A stretch of DNA of 64,000 nucleotides from Flavobacterium macacae (lineage in GTDB: Bacteria; Bacteroidota; Bacteroidia; Flavobacteriales; Flavobacteriaceae). The stretch covers positions 62,001 to 126,000 of the forward strand of contig NZ_RQVR01000006.1 in assembly GCF_003865365.1 (NCBI RefSeq), read 5' to 3'. The position numbers and the translations under genes were made by a program. The notes below the pieces were generated by a model. That model did not search any database. It had not been told where the DNA came from and saw only the letters and a program-made list of their open reading frames with translations. Position 1 is the stretch's first letter. Every line of letters starts with the position of its first letter. Shown in pieces: positions 25,779 to 34,978 of this stretch.

Positions 25779-28025
25779 ATGGAACAGATTTATGTAATCA
25801 TGTTAATTGCCTTGGGAGTCTTGGCAATTATAGACTTAGTTGTTGGCGTCAGTAATGATGCTGTGAACTTTTTGAACTCTGCAATTGGCTCTAAAGCAGT
25901 GTCTTTCAAGACGACAATGATCGTCGCCAGTGCAGGTGTTTTAGTAGGCGCTTTGTTCTCAAGCGGCATGATGGAAATTGCCCGAAGCGGTATTTTTGTT
26001 CCTCACATGTTTAGTTTTAATGACGTTATGTGTATTTTCTTGGCCGTGATGATTGCGGATATTTTTTTATTAGACGTTTTCAACTCTTTAGGGTTGCCAA
26101 CTTCTACCACAGTTTCTATTATTTTTGAGTTATTGGGAGCTGCCGTTTGTTTGGCGCTTTATAAAATATATACTACTGATGGCACTCTTGACAGTTTAGG
26201 GACGTACATCAACACTAAAAAAGCTTCCGAAATCGTATATAGTATTTTGCTTTCTGTAGTTTTATCTTTTTCAATTGGGGCCTTGGTCCAATATGTTTCC
26301 CGACTGATATTTACATTTCACTACGTCAAAAAATTAAAATATTTTGGAGCCATCTTTGGCGGGGTTGCCATAACAGCCATTACATTTTTTATTTTAATCA
26401 AAGGGTTGAAAGGCGTTTCATTCATTAGTAAAGACCAATATGAATGGATTACACACCATCAATTGCTTATTTTAGGAATCAATTTTGTATTCTTCCTTTT
26501 GCTTTCTCAACTGCTTATAAGCGTTCTTAAAATTAATATTTTAAAGGTTATCATTCTTGTCGGAACCTTTGCATTGGCATTGGCATTTGCAGGAAACGAT
26601 TTGGTGAACTTTATCGGAGTGCCAATTGCAGCATTCAACTCCTATGAAATTTTTAGCGGAAGCGGTATCTCGGGCGATGCTTTTATGATGGGAGGTTTAG
26701 CAGATGATAGCATTGTTGCACCATTTTACTTTTTATTATTTGCAGGAATTGTAATGGTAGTAACACTTTGGACGTCAAAAAAGGCAAAAAGTGTTATTGA
26801 AACTGGCGTTAATCTTTCAAGACAGGGCGAAGGAGTTGAAAAATTTTCTCCCAATATAGCTTCGAGAGGGATTGTTCGATTTGGGGTTATTATTGGCGAA
26901 GGAGTCAATTATATTTTACCCAAAAAATTACAGATTAAAATTGACAGCAGGTTTAAAAGTGTAGAAAAAGCCTCAAAAAGGTCAGCTGATGAACCAGCAT
27001 TTGACATGGTTAGAGCTTCTGTTAATTTAATGGTGGCCAGTATTTTAATTTCTATTGGAACATCGATGCAGTTACCGCTTTCAACAACCTATGTGACATT
27101 TATGGTTGCAATGGGATCCTCGCTTGCAGACCGTGCTTGGGATAGAGAAAGTGCTGTATACCGAATTGCAGGAGTTTTTAAAGTAATTGGCGGTTGGTTT
27201 TTCACTGCAATCGTTGCTTTTTTACTGAGCTTTTTCTTGGCCTATATTTTAAAAGTAGGTGAAGTTTTTGCATTTGTAGGCTTATTGCTGTTATTGGGAA
27301 TTATGCTTTACAGAAGCGCTAGAAAACACAAGCAAAAGTTGATAGCGGAAGATGAAATAAAAAGCTTGAGAAGAGAAGACATTGCCAATGTCAATGAAAT
27401 GATTTCAGAAAGTTCTGCCCAGATTTCAAAAGTGTTTAGAAAAACAAGTGCCTTATATTCTAATTTGATTGACAACCTGAGTTTGCAAGACTTGGCAAAA
27501 CTTAAAGAAAATAAAAAGGACCAGAAGAAGTTAGAGAAAGAAATCGACGAGCTGAAAAGCAACGTGTTTTATTTCATCAAAAACTTGGATGATAATTCGG
27601 TGGAAGCCAGTAAATTTTACATTTTAATTCTTGGTTATTTACAAGATATGGTGCAGTCTATTGACTTTATTACCGCCAACAGTTATTCGCATGTGAATAA
27701 CAATCACAAACAATTGAAATTCAATCAAATTCGTGATTTGAAAACGATTGATGTTCAATTGCAAAATTTATTGCAGTTATTAGAAGACAGCTTTAAAACG
27801 GAAGATTTTAATAAAATCGATCTTATTTTAGACGACAAACAAGTTGTTTTGGATACTGTTTCCGAATTAATTTCAAAACAAATCAGAAGAATCAGAACTA
27901 CTGAAACAAGCCCAAAAAATACCAAATTGTATTTTTCATTATTGATCGAAACCAATGATTTAGTGAAATCGATTATGAATTTATTAGAGCTGTTCAAGGA
28001 GTTCAATAAGCTTAATAAAAAATAG
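25779..28025 (+). CDS. PiT family inorganic phosphate transporter with C-terminal PhoU-like region
   Basis: A 748-residue inner-membrane protein. The two PiT signature repeats are visible: GVSNDAVNFLNSAIGSKAVS near residue 22 and AGNDLVNFIGVPIAAFNS near residue 270, with a third conserved block LPLSTTYVTFMVAMGSSLADRAW near 430. About 10-12 helices span residues 1-510. The last 230 residues are soluble, helical and charged (ANVNEMISESSAQISKVFRKT...LLELFKEFNKL), resembling the PhoU/DUF47 proteins usually encoded as separate regulators of Pit. The permease and its regulator thus appear fused. This long form is, to my knowledge, common in Bacteroidota. Confidence 0.9.
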   Translation: MEQIYVIMLIALGVLAIIDLVVGVSNDAVNFLNSAIGSKAVSFKTTMIVASAGVLVGALFSSGMMEIARSGIFVPHMFSFNDVMCIFLAVMIADIFLLDVFNSLGLPTSTTVSIIFELLGAAVCLALYKIYTTDGTLDSLGTYINTKKASEIVYSILLSVVLSFSIGALVQYVSRLIFTFHYVKKLKYFGAIFGGVAITAITFFILIKGLKGVSFISKDQYEWITHHQLLILGINFVFFLLLSQLLISVLKINILKVIILVGTFALALAFAGNDLVNFIGVPIAAFNSYEIFSGSGISGDAFMMGGLADDSIVAPFYFLLFAGIVMVVTLWTSKKAKSVIETGVNLSRQGEGVEKFSPNIASRGIVRFGVIIGEGVNYILPKKLQIKIDSRFKSVEKASKRSADEPAFDMVRASVNLMVASILISIGTSMQLPLSTTYVTFMVAMGSSLADRAWDRESAVYRIAGVFKVIGGWFFTAIVAFLLSFFLAYILKVGEVFAFVGLLLLLGIMLYRSARKHKQKLIAEDEIKSLRREDIANVNEMISESSAQISKVFRKTSALYSNLIDNLSLQDLAKLKENKKDQKKLEKEIDELKSNVFYFIKNLDDNSVEASKFYILILGYLQDMVQSIDFITANSYSHVNNNHKQLKFNQIRDLKTIDVQLQNLLQLLEDSFKTEDFNKIDLILDDKQVVLDTVSELISKQIRRIRTTETSPKNTKLYFSLLIETNDLVKSIMNLLELFKEFNKLNKK

Positions 28026-28046
28026 AAAGAAGCGTGATAGCAATTA

Positions 28047-28880
28047 TCAGTGAAGCAATCCCCAAAGATTTTTTATTCCTAAGAGGTTATCGAGAAAGAA
28101 CGATTTTGAAGTCCTGACAATAAAATCTTCTTTCGCTTGTTCTTTTCTGAAAAAAACAAATCCCCATTGAAATGTGTCAATCGTGACCGTTACTTTGGGG
28201 TGTTTTTTTATAATCTCCCAAGCATCTTCCATTCCTTTTGACCAATGGATGTCATCAAAAATCCAAACGGTTTCGTTCGAAATAGTGGGCAGAAGCAAAT
28301 TAAAGTAGTTTAAAGTCGCTTCTTTCGAATGATTTCCGTCAAAATAGATGAGGTGTAAGGTTTGAGGAGTGCGGTGTAAGGTTTTCAGATAACTTTCAAA
28401 TTCGGTCACAACAGAATTAACTTTTAGATTAAATTCCCCAAATTGTTGTTGCGACACTTTTGCCGTTTCAGGACAACCTTCTAAAGTCGTAACTTCTGAA
28501 AAATCATTTAAGGCTAGGGCAGAAGTAGCCAATCCTAAAGAAGTTCCGATTTCTAAAATAGCTTTTGGTTGGAAATAATTTACAACTCTAAATAAAAGTT
28601 GGGCATCTTTCGGAGAAATTCCTGCATTTTCAGCAATTTTATTAATAGCTCGCGTGTTTGATTTAAAAACCCGTGAACCAACTCCAAAATCAGTGACTTC
28701 AATTGTGTTTTTATTTTGCAGAAGCGAATTTCGGTAGCTTTCTAAAACTTTATATTGGGGATGATTTTTGCTGTCATAAAAGCATTTTCGAATCAAGTCA
28801 AACACAAACGGCGAATGGACTCCGTGGGCATTTGTGGATTTCCAGAGGAATTTTAAATACGGTTTTACAAGGTGTTGCAT
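28047..28880 (-). CDS. Class I SAM-dependent methyltransferase
   Basis: A 277-residue protein whose centre holds the Rossmann methyltransferase core: AILEIGTSLGLATSALAL (motif I), EVTTLEGCPETAKVSQQQF (motif II acidic residue) and LIYFDGNHSKEATLNYF with the following IFDDIHWSKGMEDAW. These are the features of catechol/caffeoyl-CoA-like O-methyltransferases (Methyltransf_24). The N-terminal 100 residues, including AHGVHSPFVFDLIRKCFYD, are typical of a Bacteroidota subgroup. Substrate unknown. It is convergent with the PiT gene. Confidence 0.85.
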   Translation of the reverse strand: MQHLVKPYLKFLWKSTNAHGVHSPFVFDLIRKCFYDSKNHPQYKVLESYRNSLLQNKNTIEVTDFGVGSRVFKSNTRAINKIAENAGISPKDAQLLFRVVNYFQPKAILEIGTSLGLATSALALNDFSEVTTLEGCPETAKVSQQQFGEFNLKVNSVVTEFESYLKTLHRTPQTLHLIYFDGNHSKEATLNYFNLLLPTISNETVWIFDDIHWSKGMEDAWEIIKKHPKVTVTIDTFQWGFVFFRKEQAKEDFIVRTSKSFFLDNLLGIKNLWGLLH

Positions 28881-28983
28881 GGTGGCGAAGATACAAAAAA
28901 GTCAAAAGTTAAAAAGTCTAAAACGAATGATGAAAAAAGTTTTGGGATTAAATCTGTTATAATCCGTGGCAAAAAATAAAAGC

Positions 28984-28991
28984 TACCTTTG
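28984..28991 (+). promoter_or_regulatory. -7 promoter element TACCTTTG of the SDR gene
   Basis: Exact TAnnTTTG match. It lies downstream of a GTG at 28966 that would open the longest frame, which excludes that start. Confidence 0.65.
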
Positions 28992-29013
28992 TAACCGTCG
29001 AATTCTCTTAAGA

Positions 29014-30582
29014 ATGAATTCCAATAGTATGACAATGAACGAAGAATTAGAATTAAAAAACAGTATTTCCTTAGAAGAAATCAACAGATGCATTGCTGTT
29101 TTAGAACAATTAAATGCGGAAACCACTCAGATTTTTGAAATTCCAAAAGAGCAAAGAACAGCACTTATCAAAGCGGCAGGGAAATTTTCAAGACCAGACC
29201 GAGAAGAGTTTGCCAAAAGGAAAAAAGATGCCAAAGCTTTAGCCAAACGAAAAGAAGAAACGAGAGACCGCGTTGCCAGAAAGGAAACGGGAATCCGTTC
29301 CGCTCGTGAAGCAAGTGTTTTTGTGGCTCCAAAATTAATGGCTTCCAACGATTTATTGAACAAGGAAATGTTAGAATTAAAAGTTCCTAAAATCTGCTAT
29401 GTCTGCAAGACGAAATTCACCAAAATGCATCATTTTTATGATTCAATGTGTGGCAATTGTGGCGATTTTAATTACGCAAAACGTTTCCAAACGGCTGATG
29501 TCAGCGGGCAGATTGCCGTGATCACCGGTTCTCGATTAAAAATTGGCTACCATATTACGTTGATGCTTTTGCGAGGCGGCGCGACAGTTATTGCTACAAC
29601 GCGCTTCCCAGTAGATTCCGCCATTCGCTTTGCGAAAGAGGAAGATTTCAAAGACTGGGGACATCGCTTAAAAATCCACGGATTGGATTTGAGACACATT
29701 CCCAGTGTGGAAATTTTCTGTAATTTCATCGAACAAAAATACGGTCGATTGGATATCCTGATCAATAATGCGGCCCAAACCGTGAGGCGCCCTTCCGGAT
29801 TTTATGCCCATATGATGGAAAATGAAGAGCTTCCGATTTCAGCATTTACTCCCGAGGTGCAAAGCCTTTTACAAGACCATTTGAATTGTTTGGAAGAATT
29901 AAAAGTGCTGACGATCGACGCTTCTTCCAACCAAAATATGCCCGTAACTTGGCACGGACCCGAACCGGGAATCGGTTTGAGGGCTTCCGCCAAATTATCC
30001 CAGATTCCGTATTCTTTTGATAACGCCTTGGTTTCGCAGGAAGTTTTTCCAGAAGGAAAATTAGATGCCGATTTGCAACAAGTCGATTTGCGAAAAACAA
30101 ACAGCTGGCGCTTGAAACTGGGCCAAATTGAAACTACGGAAATGATTGAAGTGCAATTGGTGAATGCTGTGGCTCCCTTTGTGCTGTGCAACCGACTTTC
30201 AGAAGTGATGAAAAAAGACAGCACAGGCAAAAAACACATCATAAATGTTTCAGCTATGGAAGGAAAATTCTACCGAGATTTCAAGGAAGACCGCCATCCG
30301 CATACCAATATGGCGAAAGCCGCCTTAAATATGCTGACCCATACAGCTGCAGGAACTTTAGCCAAAGACGGGATATTTATGAATGCGGTCGATACGGGTT
30401 GGGTAACCGACGAAGATCCGGCAGAGCTGGCAAAAAGAAAACAAGAAGAACAAGATTTTCAACCGCCATTGGATATTGTTGACGGGGCAGCGAGAGTTAT
30501 GGATCCGTTATTTGACGGAATAAATTCTGGAAAACATTGGTCTGGAAAATTTTTAAAAGATTACAATCCAATAGCTTGGTAG
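29014..30582 (+). CDS. Large SDR-fold oxidoreductase with N-terminal zinc-ribbon and altered active site
   Basis: About 522 residues counted from ATG 29014 (29029 and 29035 are alternatives; the frame's GTG at 28966 is upstream of the promoter element). A charged helical N-terminus is followed by CxxC...CxxC (about 128, 131, 146, 149), a likely zinc ribbon. Then comes a Rossmann domain with [10 protein letters not shown] (171-180) and NNAAQ (251-255). The catalytic Ser region is [10 protein letters not shown] (Ser about 413), but where YxxxK is expected the sequence reads TNMAK, so Thr replaces Tyr. An insertion of roughly 100 residues separates NNAAQ from the Ser. Related proteins exist in plants and amoebae, as I recall. 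Activity is unknown. Confidence 0.8.
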   Translation: MNSNSMTMNEELELKNSISLEEINRCIAVLEQLNAETTQIFEIPKEQRTALIKAAGKFSRPDREEFAKRKKDAKALAKRKEETRDRVARKETGIRSAREASVFVAPKLMASNDLLNKEMLELKVPKICYVCKTKFTKMHHFYDSMCGNCGDFNYAKRFQTADVSGQIAVITGSRLKIGYHITLMLLRGGATVIATTRFPVDSAIRFAKEEDFKDWGHRLKIHGLDLRHIPSVEIFCNFIEQKYGRLDILINNAAQTVRRPSGFYAHMMENEELPISAFTPEVQSLLQDHLNCLEELKVLTIDASSNQNMPVTWHGPEPGIGLRASAKLSQIPYSFDNALVSQEVFPEGKLDADLQQVDLRKTNSWRLKLGQIETTEMIEVQLVNAVAPFVLCNRLSEVMKKDSTGKKHIINVSAMEGKFYRDFKEDRHPHTNMAKAALNMLTHTAAGTLAKDGIFMNAVDTGWVTDEDPAELAKRKQEEQDFQPPLDIVDGAARVMDPLFDGINSGKHWSGKFLKDYNPIAW

Positions 30583-30590
30583 AAATAAAT

Positions 30591-30621
30591 AAAAAACCAC
30601 AACGTAACGGTTGTGGTTTTT
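30591..30621. terminator. Bidirectional intrinsic terminator
   Basis: AAAAACCACAAC/GTTGTGGTTTTT stem between convergent SDR and outer-membrane protein genes. Confidence 0.9.
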
Positions 30622-30624
30622 AGT

Positions 30625-31320
30625 TTAAAATCGATAGCCGATTCGCAGTCCAAATGAAAAATTAGCTTTGTATCCAGAAGATTCGTGCATATCAGTGTCT
30701 CCGAAGAAATCGTGAGGACCGTTATCTTCAAGATGTCCCAAATCAGGATTATAACTGCGGTCAAAGTTTTTTAGATCTCGTTTCATTATTCCAATATACA
30801 TATAGGGTTCAAGTACAAAATGTCCAAATTGTTTCTGAAATCCTAAAGCTAAGTTGGCGCCGAAAATATTTTTTTTGACATCAAAATTATCTTCGTACAA
30901 GTTTTCATTTTCGCTATCTTCAAAATAGTAGTTTGTATTTCTGCTAAATTGGTTTTCACGATAAAATAGTTGTATTCCAACATAAACACCATCAGATATT
31001 CTTTTCTGGTTTTTATCTTTTTTATAATAATTCAGGAAATAAAATCGTCCTTCTGCCATTGCCCTAAAGCCTTTAGCATCTAATGAAACAGTATCAACAG
31101 ATTGACCTAATTCATAAAGTTGCAGCCCAAATTCTCCTTGTACGCTGAAGGATTTATTGAATTTTCGCTCCAAAGCCAACTGCACGGTTGGGAATGAAAA
31201 ACCATCAACTAATGAGGTTGCATTTAGTTTTAAAATGTAGGAACGTTCATCTTTTTCTTGTGAAAAGGTGGAAGTGAAGCAAAATAAAAGTGTACTTAAA
31301 AATAGTAATTTTAATTTCAT
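30625..31320 (-). CDS. Secreted outer-membrane beta-barrel-like protein
   Basis: A 231-residue protein with a signal peptide (MKLKLLFLSTLLFCFTSTFS, cleavage near 21). The mature protein alternates strands typical of a small barrel, e.g. FSVQGEFGLQLYELG, GVYVGIQLFYRENQF and FVLEPYMYIGIMKRD, and ends FSFGLRIGYRF, a classic C-terminal aromatic strand for BAM recognition. No specific function can be given. Similar DUF3575-like barrels are frequent in Flavobacteria. Confidence 0.72.
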   Translation of the reverse strand: MKLKLLFLSTLLFCFTSTFSQEKDERSYILKLNATSLVDGFSFPTVQLALERKFNKSFSVQGEFGLQLYELGQSVDTVSLDAKGFRAMAEGRFYFLNYYKKDKNQKRISDGVYVGIQLFYRENQFSRNTNYYFEDSENENLYEDNFDVKKNIFGANLALGFQKQFGHFVLEPYMYIGIMKRDLKNFDRSYNPDLGHLEDNGPHDFFGDTDMHESSGYKANFSFGLRIGYRF

Positions 31321-31412
31321 TTATAAATCAATTGGGAAGTTCTATTGTAGGATAGATTCAAAGAAGCAATTAAGGTTGCTTGAAAATTCTTATAAATGTA
31401 TTTAAATTATTG

Positions 31413-31697
31413 CTAAGAACCAGCAAACGGAGTTCCGAAAATGCCCACTGCCAATTCTGCCCAAACCAGAGCAAGTACAATCAAAATTGCAACTGTAATT
31501 CCAATTCTTATTTTTTTGTTTTTAATATTCCTGGCAACAGTTTCAATTAAAAGTCCGGTTCCAAGTAACAAACCGCCAGCAATTACAAAGTCAGAAAATG
31601 TCCAATTCACTTCATTTGTGAACTGCATTGCCACCAAAGGAATGCATAAAAGGACTGCGATAGTTCCTAAAATGCCAATTAATCGTTTATTTTTCAT
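31413..31697 (-). CDS. Small three-helix membrane protein
   Basis: A 94-residue protein with three hydrophobic segments: LIGILGTIAVLLCIPLVAMQF, FSDFVIAGGLLLGTGLLIETVA and IRIGITVAILIVLALVWAELAVGIFGTPFAGS. The closing WAELAVGIFGTPFAGS is a conserved ending in a family of short Bacteroidota membrane proteins that I cannot name. It has its own TAACTTTG promoter element upstream and no close partner. Confidence 0.75.
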   Translation of the reverse strand: MKNKRLIGILGTIAVLLCIPLVAMQFTNEVNWTFSDFVIAGGLLLGTGLLIETVARNIKNKKIRIGITVAILIVLALVWAELAVGIFGTPFAGS

Positions 31698-31719
31698 CGT
31701 TTCTATGTTTATTTTTTGA

Positions 31720-31727
31720 CAAAGTTA
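31720..31727 (-). promoter_or_regulatory. -7 promoter element TAACTTTG
   Basis: Exact TAnnTTTG match on the minus strand, 22 bases before the small membrane protein gene. Confidence 0.55.
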
Positions 31728-31769
31728 ATAAACTTTGAAACACAAAGTACTTTTGAAATAAAAAAAATG

Positions 31770-31777
31770 TAATTTTG
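31770..31777 (+). promoter_or_regulatory. -7 promoter element TAATTTTG of the MpaB-like gene
   Basis: Exact TAnnTTTG match 23 bases before the start codon. Confidence 0.6.
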
Positions 31778-31800
31778 TATAAAATAAATCAACTGAGATT

Positions 31801-32622
31801 ATGGAACTGTTTGTAGCGAAAAATTCAATTGTTCGAAAAATTTGGGGAAAGAGCGATACCGTCCTTTTTATATTTGCTGGAGCTTCCGCAGAATTTGCAT
31901 TGAACAAAGCGGTAGATTGGCTGTATTATACTGGGAAATTACCGTCAGATCCTTTGGGAAGATTATTTTCAACCGTTAATTACGCCAGAAAAATTGTTTT
32001 TTCGCCAACGGATCAAGCTAATCAAGCGATTGATTTTATGAACAACATCCATTTAAAAGTGGAAGAAAGTAGAGGTAAAGTGATACCTGATTGGGCTTAT
32101 CGTGACGTACTTTTTATGCTGATTCATTATTCAATTGCTGCCTATGAATTGCTTGAAAGAAAACTGACCAATGCTGAAAAAGAAGAGGTTTATAATGTTT
32201 TTTATCGAGTAGGATTACGAATGGAGTTGAAAGAATTGCCTGCAAATTACATCGATTGGTTGCCAGTTCGAGATTCGCATTTAGAAGAGAATTTACAGAA
32301 AAGTAACTTCACAATCGATTTGTTCCACCAATATAAAAAGCATTTGGGAACAATTCGGTTCTATATATTAATAGGCGTTCAGAAATTAATTGTTCCTGAA
32401 ATTGTAAAGAAAAAACTATTCAATAATAATTTCGCTCCAATAAAACCAATAATTAAATTTTATAAAATAAGTAAATTAGTAAAAATGGATTCAGTCATAA
32501 AAAATATTTTGCTTCCATCAGAATACAAAAGTGAAATCAAGCAAATCGACATCCAACCCCGTAATATAATACAAACAAAAAACCGCAACAAAAATAATTG
32601 TTGCGGTTTTTTAATATCTTAA
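31801..32622 (+). CDS. MpaB-family (DUF2236) heme oxygenase-like protein
   Basis: A 273-residue, mostly helical soluble protein. The early part KSDTVLFIFAGASAEFAL with SDPLGRLFSTVNYARKIVFSP, then AIDFMNNIHLKVEESRG and WAYRDVLFMLIHYSIAAYELL, matches the DUF2236/latex-clearing-protein/MpaB fold. In that family His residues bind heme b; His in MNNIH and LIHY are candidates. The function in Flavobacteria is unknown. The reading frame runs through a terminator hairpin at 32577-32612, so the last 15 or so residues (TKNRNKNNCCGFLIS) are not ordinary protein sequence and may indicate a shifted or lost stop codon. Confidence 0.75.
   Translation: MELFVAKNSIVRKIWGKSDTVLFIFAGASAEFALNKAVDWLYYTGKLPSDPLGRLFSTVNYARKIVFSPTDQANQAIDFMNNIHLKVEESRGKVIPDWAYRDVLFMLIHYSIAAYELLERKLTNAEKEEVYNVFYRVGLRMELKELPANYIDWLPVRDSHLEENLQKSNFTIDLFHQYKKHLGTIRFYILIGVQKLIVPEIVKKKLFNNNFAPIKPIIKFYKISKLVKMDSVIKNILLPSEYKSEIKQIDIQPRNIIQTKNRNKNNCCGFLIS
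32577..32612 (+). terminator. Intrinsic terminator inside the 3' end of the MpaB-like CDS
   Basis: AAAACCGCAACAA/TTGTTGCGGTTTT stem with T-run. It ends 10 bases before the annotated stop codon. Confidence 0.85.
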
Positions 32623-32654
32623 ATCTCTAAAAATCTCTGTGTTTTTGCGTGAAA

Positions 32655-34517
32655 TTACCCTTCCATTTTGGCAGATAACTCAAACCATCTTTCCTCTTTA
32701 TCTTCCATTTTTTTGATAATCACTTGCAACTCGTTTGCTTTCTTTTCAATTTCAGCATCTGGGACTTTTCCTTCCGAAAACAACAATTCAATTTTAGATT
32801 TGTCAATTTCCAAATCTTTAATCTCACGTTCAATTTTTTGAAATTCTTTCTGCTCGTTAAAAGTCAAATTTACTGTCGGATTATTTTGCTTCCAAGCTTT
32901 TTTCTCCGTCTTATTGTCTTCTTTTTGTTGCACATCAGCACTGTCTTCATAGGCTCTAAAATCAGAATAATTTCCTGGGAAATTTTCGATTTCACCTTCG
33001 CCTCTAAACACAAATAAATGATCTACAATCTTATCCATAAAATACCTGTCGTGCGAAACCACCAGCAAACATCCAGGATAATCCAATAAAAAGCTCTCTA
33101 AAACATTCAACGTCACGATGTCCAAATCATTCGTCGGCTCATCGAGAATCAAAAAGTTAGGATTTTGGATCAAAACCGTACACAAATACAGACGTTTCAA
33201 CTCGCCACCGCTCAATTTTTCTACAAAATCATATTGTTTTTTGGCGTCAAAAAGAAATCGCTCCAGCAATTGCGAAGCTGAAATGATCTTTCCTTTCGTC
33301 AACGGAATATATTCTCCGTATTCCTTAATGATATCAATAACGCGCTGTCCTTGCTTTGGATTAATTCCGCTTTGCGTATAATATCCAATCTTAATCGTCT
33401 CTCCAACAACCACTTTTCCGCCGTCTAACGGAATCGTTCCGGTCAGTAAATTCAAGAAAGAAGATTTTCCAGTTCCGTTTTTACCGATGATTCCAATACG
33501 TTCGCCACGTTGAAAATCAAAACTGAAATTGTCCAAAATTACCTTGTCGCCAAATTTCTTCGAAATCTTGTGAAGCTCAATAATTTTGCTTCCCATTCGT
33601 TCCATATTGATTTCCAGCTCGACCTTGTTTTCCTTACGTCGGCTTTCGGCTTTTTCCTTAATTACATAAAAATCATCCTGGCGCGATTTGCTCTTTGTCG
33701 TTCTCGCTTTCGGCTGTCTTCGCATCCATTCCAATTCTTTTTTGAAAAGGTTTTGAGCCTTATCGACACTTGAATTTTCCGAAGCAATTCGTTCCTCTTT
33801 TTTCTCTAAATAATACGAGTAATTTCCTTTATATTGGTATAATTTCCCGTTGTCTAATTCAATGATTTCGTTGCAGACGCGTTCCAAAAAGAAACGGTCG
33901 TGCGTCACCATGAACAACGTAATATTTTCTTTTGCAAAATAACTTTCCAGCCACTCAATCATCTCTAAATCCAAGTGATTCGTAGGTTCATCCAAAATCA
34001 AAAGATCGGGGCGGTTGATCAAGATAATCGCCAAAGACAATCTTTTTTTCTGTCCACCCGAAAGATTTTTCACCTTTAAGCTAAAATCTTCCAGCTTCAA
34101 TTTAAACAGAATCTGCTTAAACTGCGTCTCAAAATCCCATGCATTAAATTGGTCCATTCGGTCAAAAGCACGTTGGTACGCTTCCTCATCTTCCGGATTT
34201 TCCAATGCTTTTTCATATTGATGGATCACGTCCAAAGTCTCATTATCACTCGCAAAAATGCTTTCTTCAATCGTCAATTCCTCCTGCAAATTATTATCCT
34301 GAGACAAAAAAGACATCTTAATATCCTTGCGAATCACTACTTGGCCCGTGTCTGACTCGTCTTCACCATTGATAATTTTCATTATCGACGTTTTTCCAGA
34401 GCCATTTTTCGCAATAAAAGCAATTTTCTGGTCCTTGTTGATTCCAAACGAAATGTCCTTAAAAAGCGTTCTTTCGCCAAAGGATTTTGATATGTTTTCT
34501 ACTGATAAATAATTCAC
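32655..34517 (-). CDS. ABC-F family ATPase, Uup-like
   Basis: A 620-residue soluble protein with two ABC domains. First: Walker A AKNGSGKTS, signature LSGGQKKRLSLA, Walker B DLLILDEPTNHLD. Second: GKNGTGKSS, LSGGELKRLYLC, NFLILDEPTNDLD. The LSGGELKR signature and the C-terminal coiled coil (FQKIEREIKDLEIDKSKIELLFSEGKVPD...) are features of Uup, which acts on ribosomes and branched DNA intermediates. It has no membrane domain. A second ABC-F gene, cut by the window edge, lies at 1-795; the two differ in signature and linker. Confidence 0.92.
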   Translation of the reverse strand: MNYLSVENISKSFGERTLFKDISFGINKDQKIAFIAKNGSGKTSIMKIINGEDESDTGQVVIRKDIKMSFLSQDNNLQEELTIEESIFASDNETLDVIHQYEKALENPEDEEAYQRAFDRMDQFNAWDFETQFKQILFKLKLEDFSLKVKNLSGGQKKRLSLAIILINRPDLLILDEPTNHLDLEMIEWLESYFAKENITLFMVTHDRFFLERVCNEIIELDNGKLYQYKGNYSYYLEKKEERIASENSSVDKAQNLFKKELEWMRRQPKARTTKSKSRQDDFYVIKEKAESRRKENKVELEINMERMGSKIIELHKISKKFGDKVILDNFSFDFQRGERIGIIGKNGTGKSSFLNLLTGTIPLDGGKVVVGETIKIGYYTQSGINPKQGQRVIDIIKEYGEYIPLTKGKIISASQLLERFLFDAKKQYDFVEKLSGGELKRLYLCTVLIQNPNFLILDEPTNDLDIVTLNVLESFLLDYPGCLLVVSHDRYFMDKIVDHLFVFRGEGEIENFPGNYSDFRAYEDSADVQQKEDNKTEKKAWKQNNPTVNLTFNEQKEFQKIEREIKDLEIDKSKIELLFSEGKVPDAEIEKKANELQVIIKKMEDKEERWFELSAKMEG

Positions 34518-34533
34518 TGCGGTAATTTTTCTG

Positions 34534-34541
34534 CAAAAGTA
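34534..34541 (-). promoter_or_regulatory. -7 promoter element TACTTTTG of the ABC-F gene
   Basis: Exact TAnnTTTG match on the minus strand, 16 bases before the start codon. Confidence 0.6.
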
Positions 34542-34684
34542 AGCTTTTTAATGCCAATTTTTTGACTTTCAAATTTTTGACGGGTACTTTCTATAATATT
34601 TGGGCAGATAGCATTCAATAAACTAATAATAAATTCATTGATTCACGGAATAAAGGTTGTAAATTCGAAAAAAAAAGTAAAATT

Positions 34685-34870
34685 ATGAAAACTTGTATGG
34701 CATTGAAAAAAGTAGCGGTTTTGCTAGTAATATCCCTTTTAATAGTAAGTTGCAATACTCACATTTCATCATCGAGATCAGGAAAAATATCGCCTGGGCA
34801 CGCAAAAAAAATGTCTGGAAGTAAAAGTGCAAAAGCTTACGCGCCAGGACAGCAAAAGAAAAAACGCTAG
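34685..34870 (+). CDS. Tiny basic lipoprotein
   Basis: A 61-residue precursor with signal MALKKVAVLLVISLLIVSC and a lipobox Cys at residue 23 when counted from the first ATG (a second in-frame Met at residue 5 is an equally good start). The mature 38 residues are basic and low in hydrophobics: KISPGHAKKMSGSKSAKAYAPGQQKKKR. The KISPGxAKKxxGxxSAKxYAPGQ pattern is shared by many small Bacteroidota lipoproteins, often misannotated as quinol oxidase subunit 4. Function unknown. Confidence 0.8.
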   Translation: MKTCMALKKVAVLLVISLLIVSCNTHISSSRSGKISPGHAKKMSGSKSAKAYAPGQQKKKR

Positions 34871-34978
34871 TGAGTTTTGGTCTGTTGCTGATTTATTTTG
34901 GGTAAATAATCTTTAACATAAATAAAAACTTACAATTGCAATTGTTTAGTAAATTCGTAAAAAGCTAAATAGGTAAAT

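Noticed and set aside
28966..29013. GTG start of the SDR at 28966
   Set aside because: It lies upstream of the TACCTTTG promoter element and the encoded residues are not typical.
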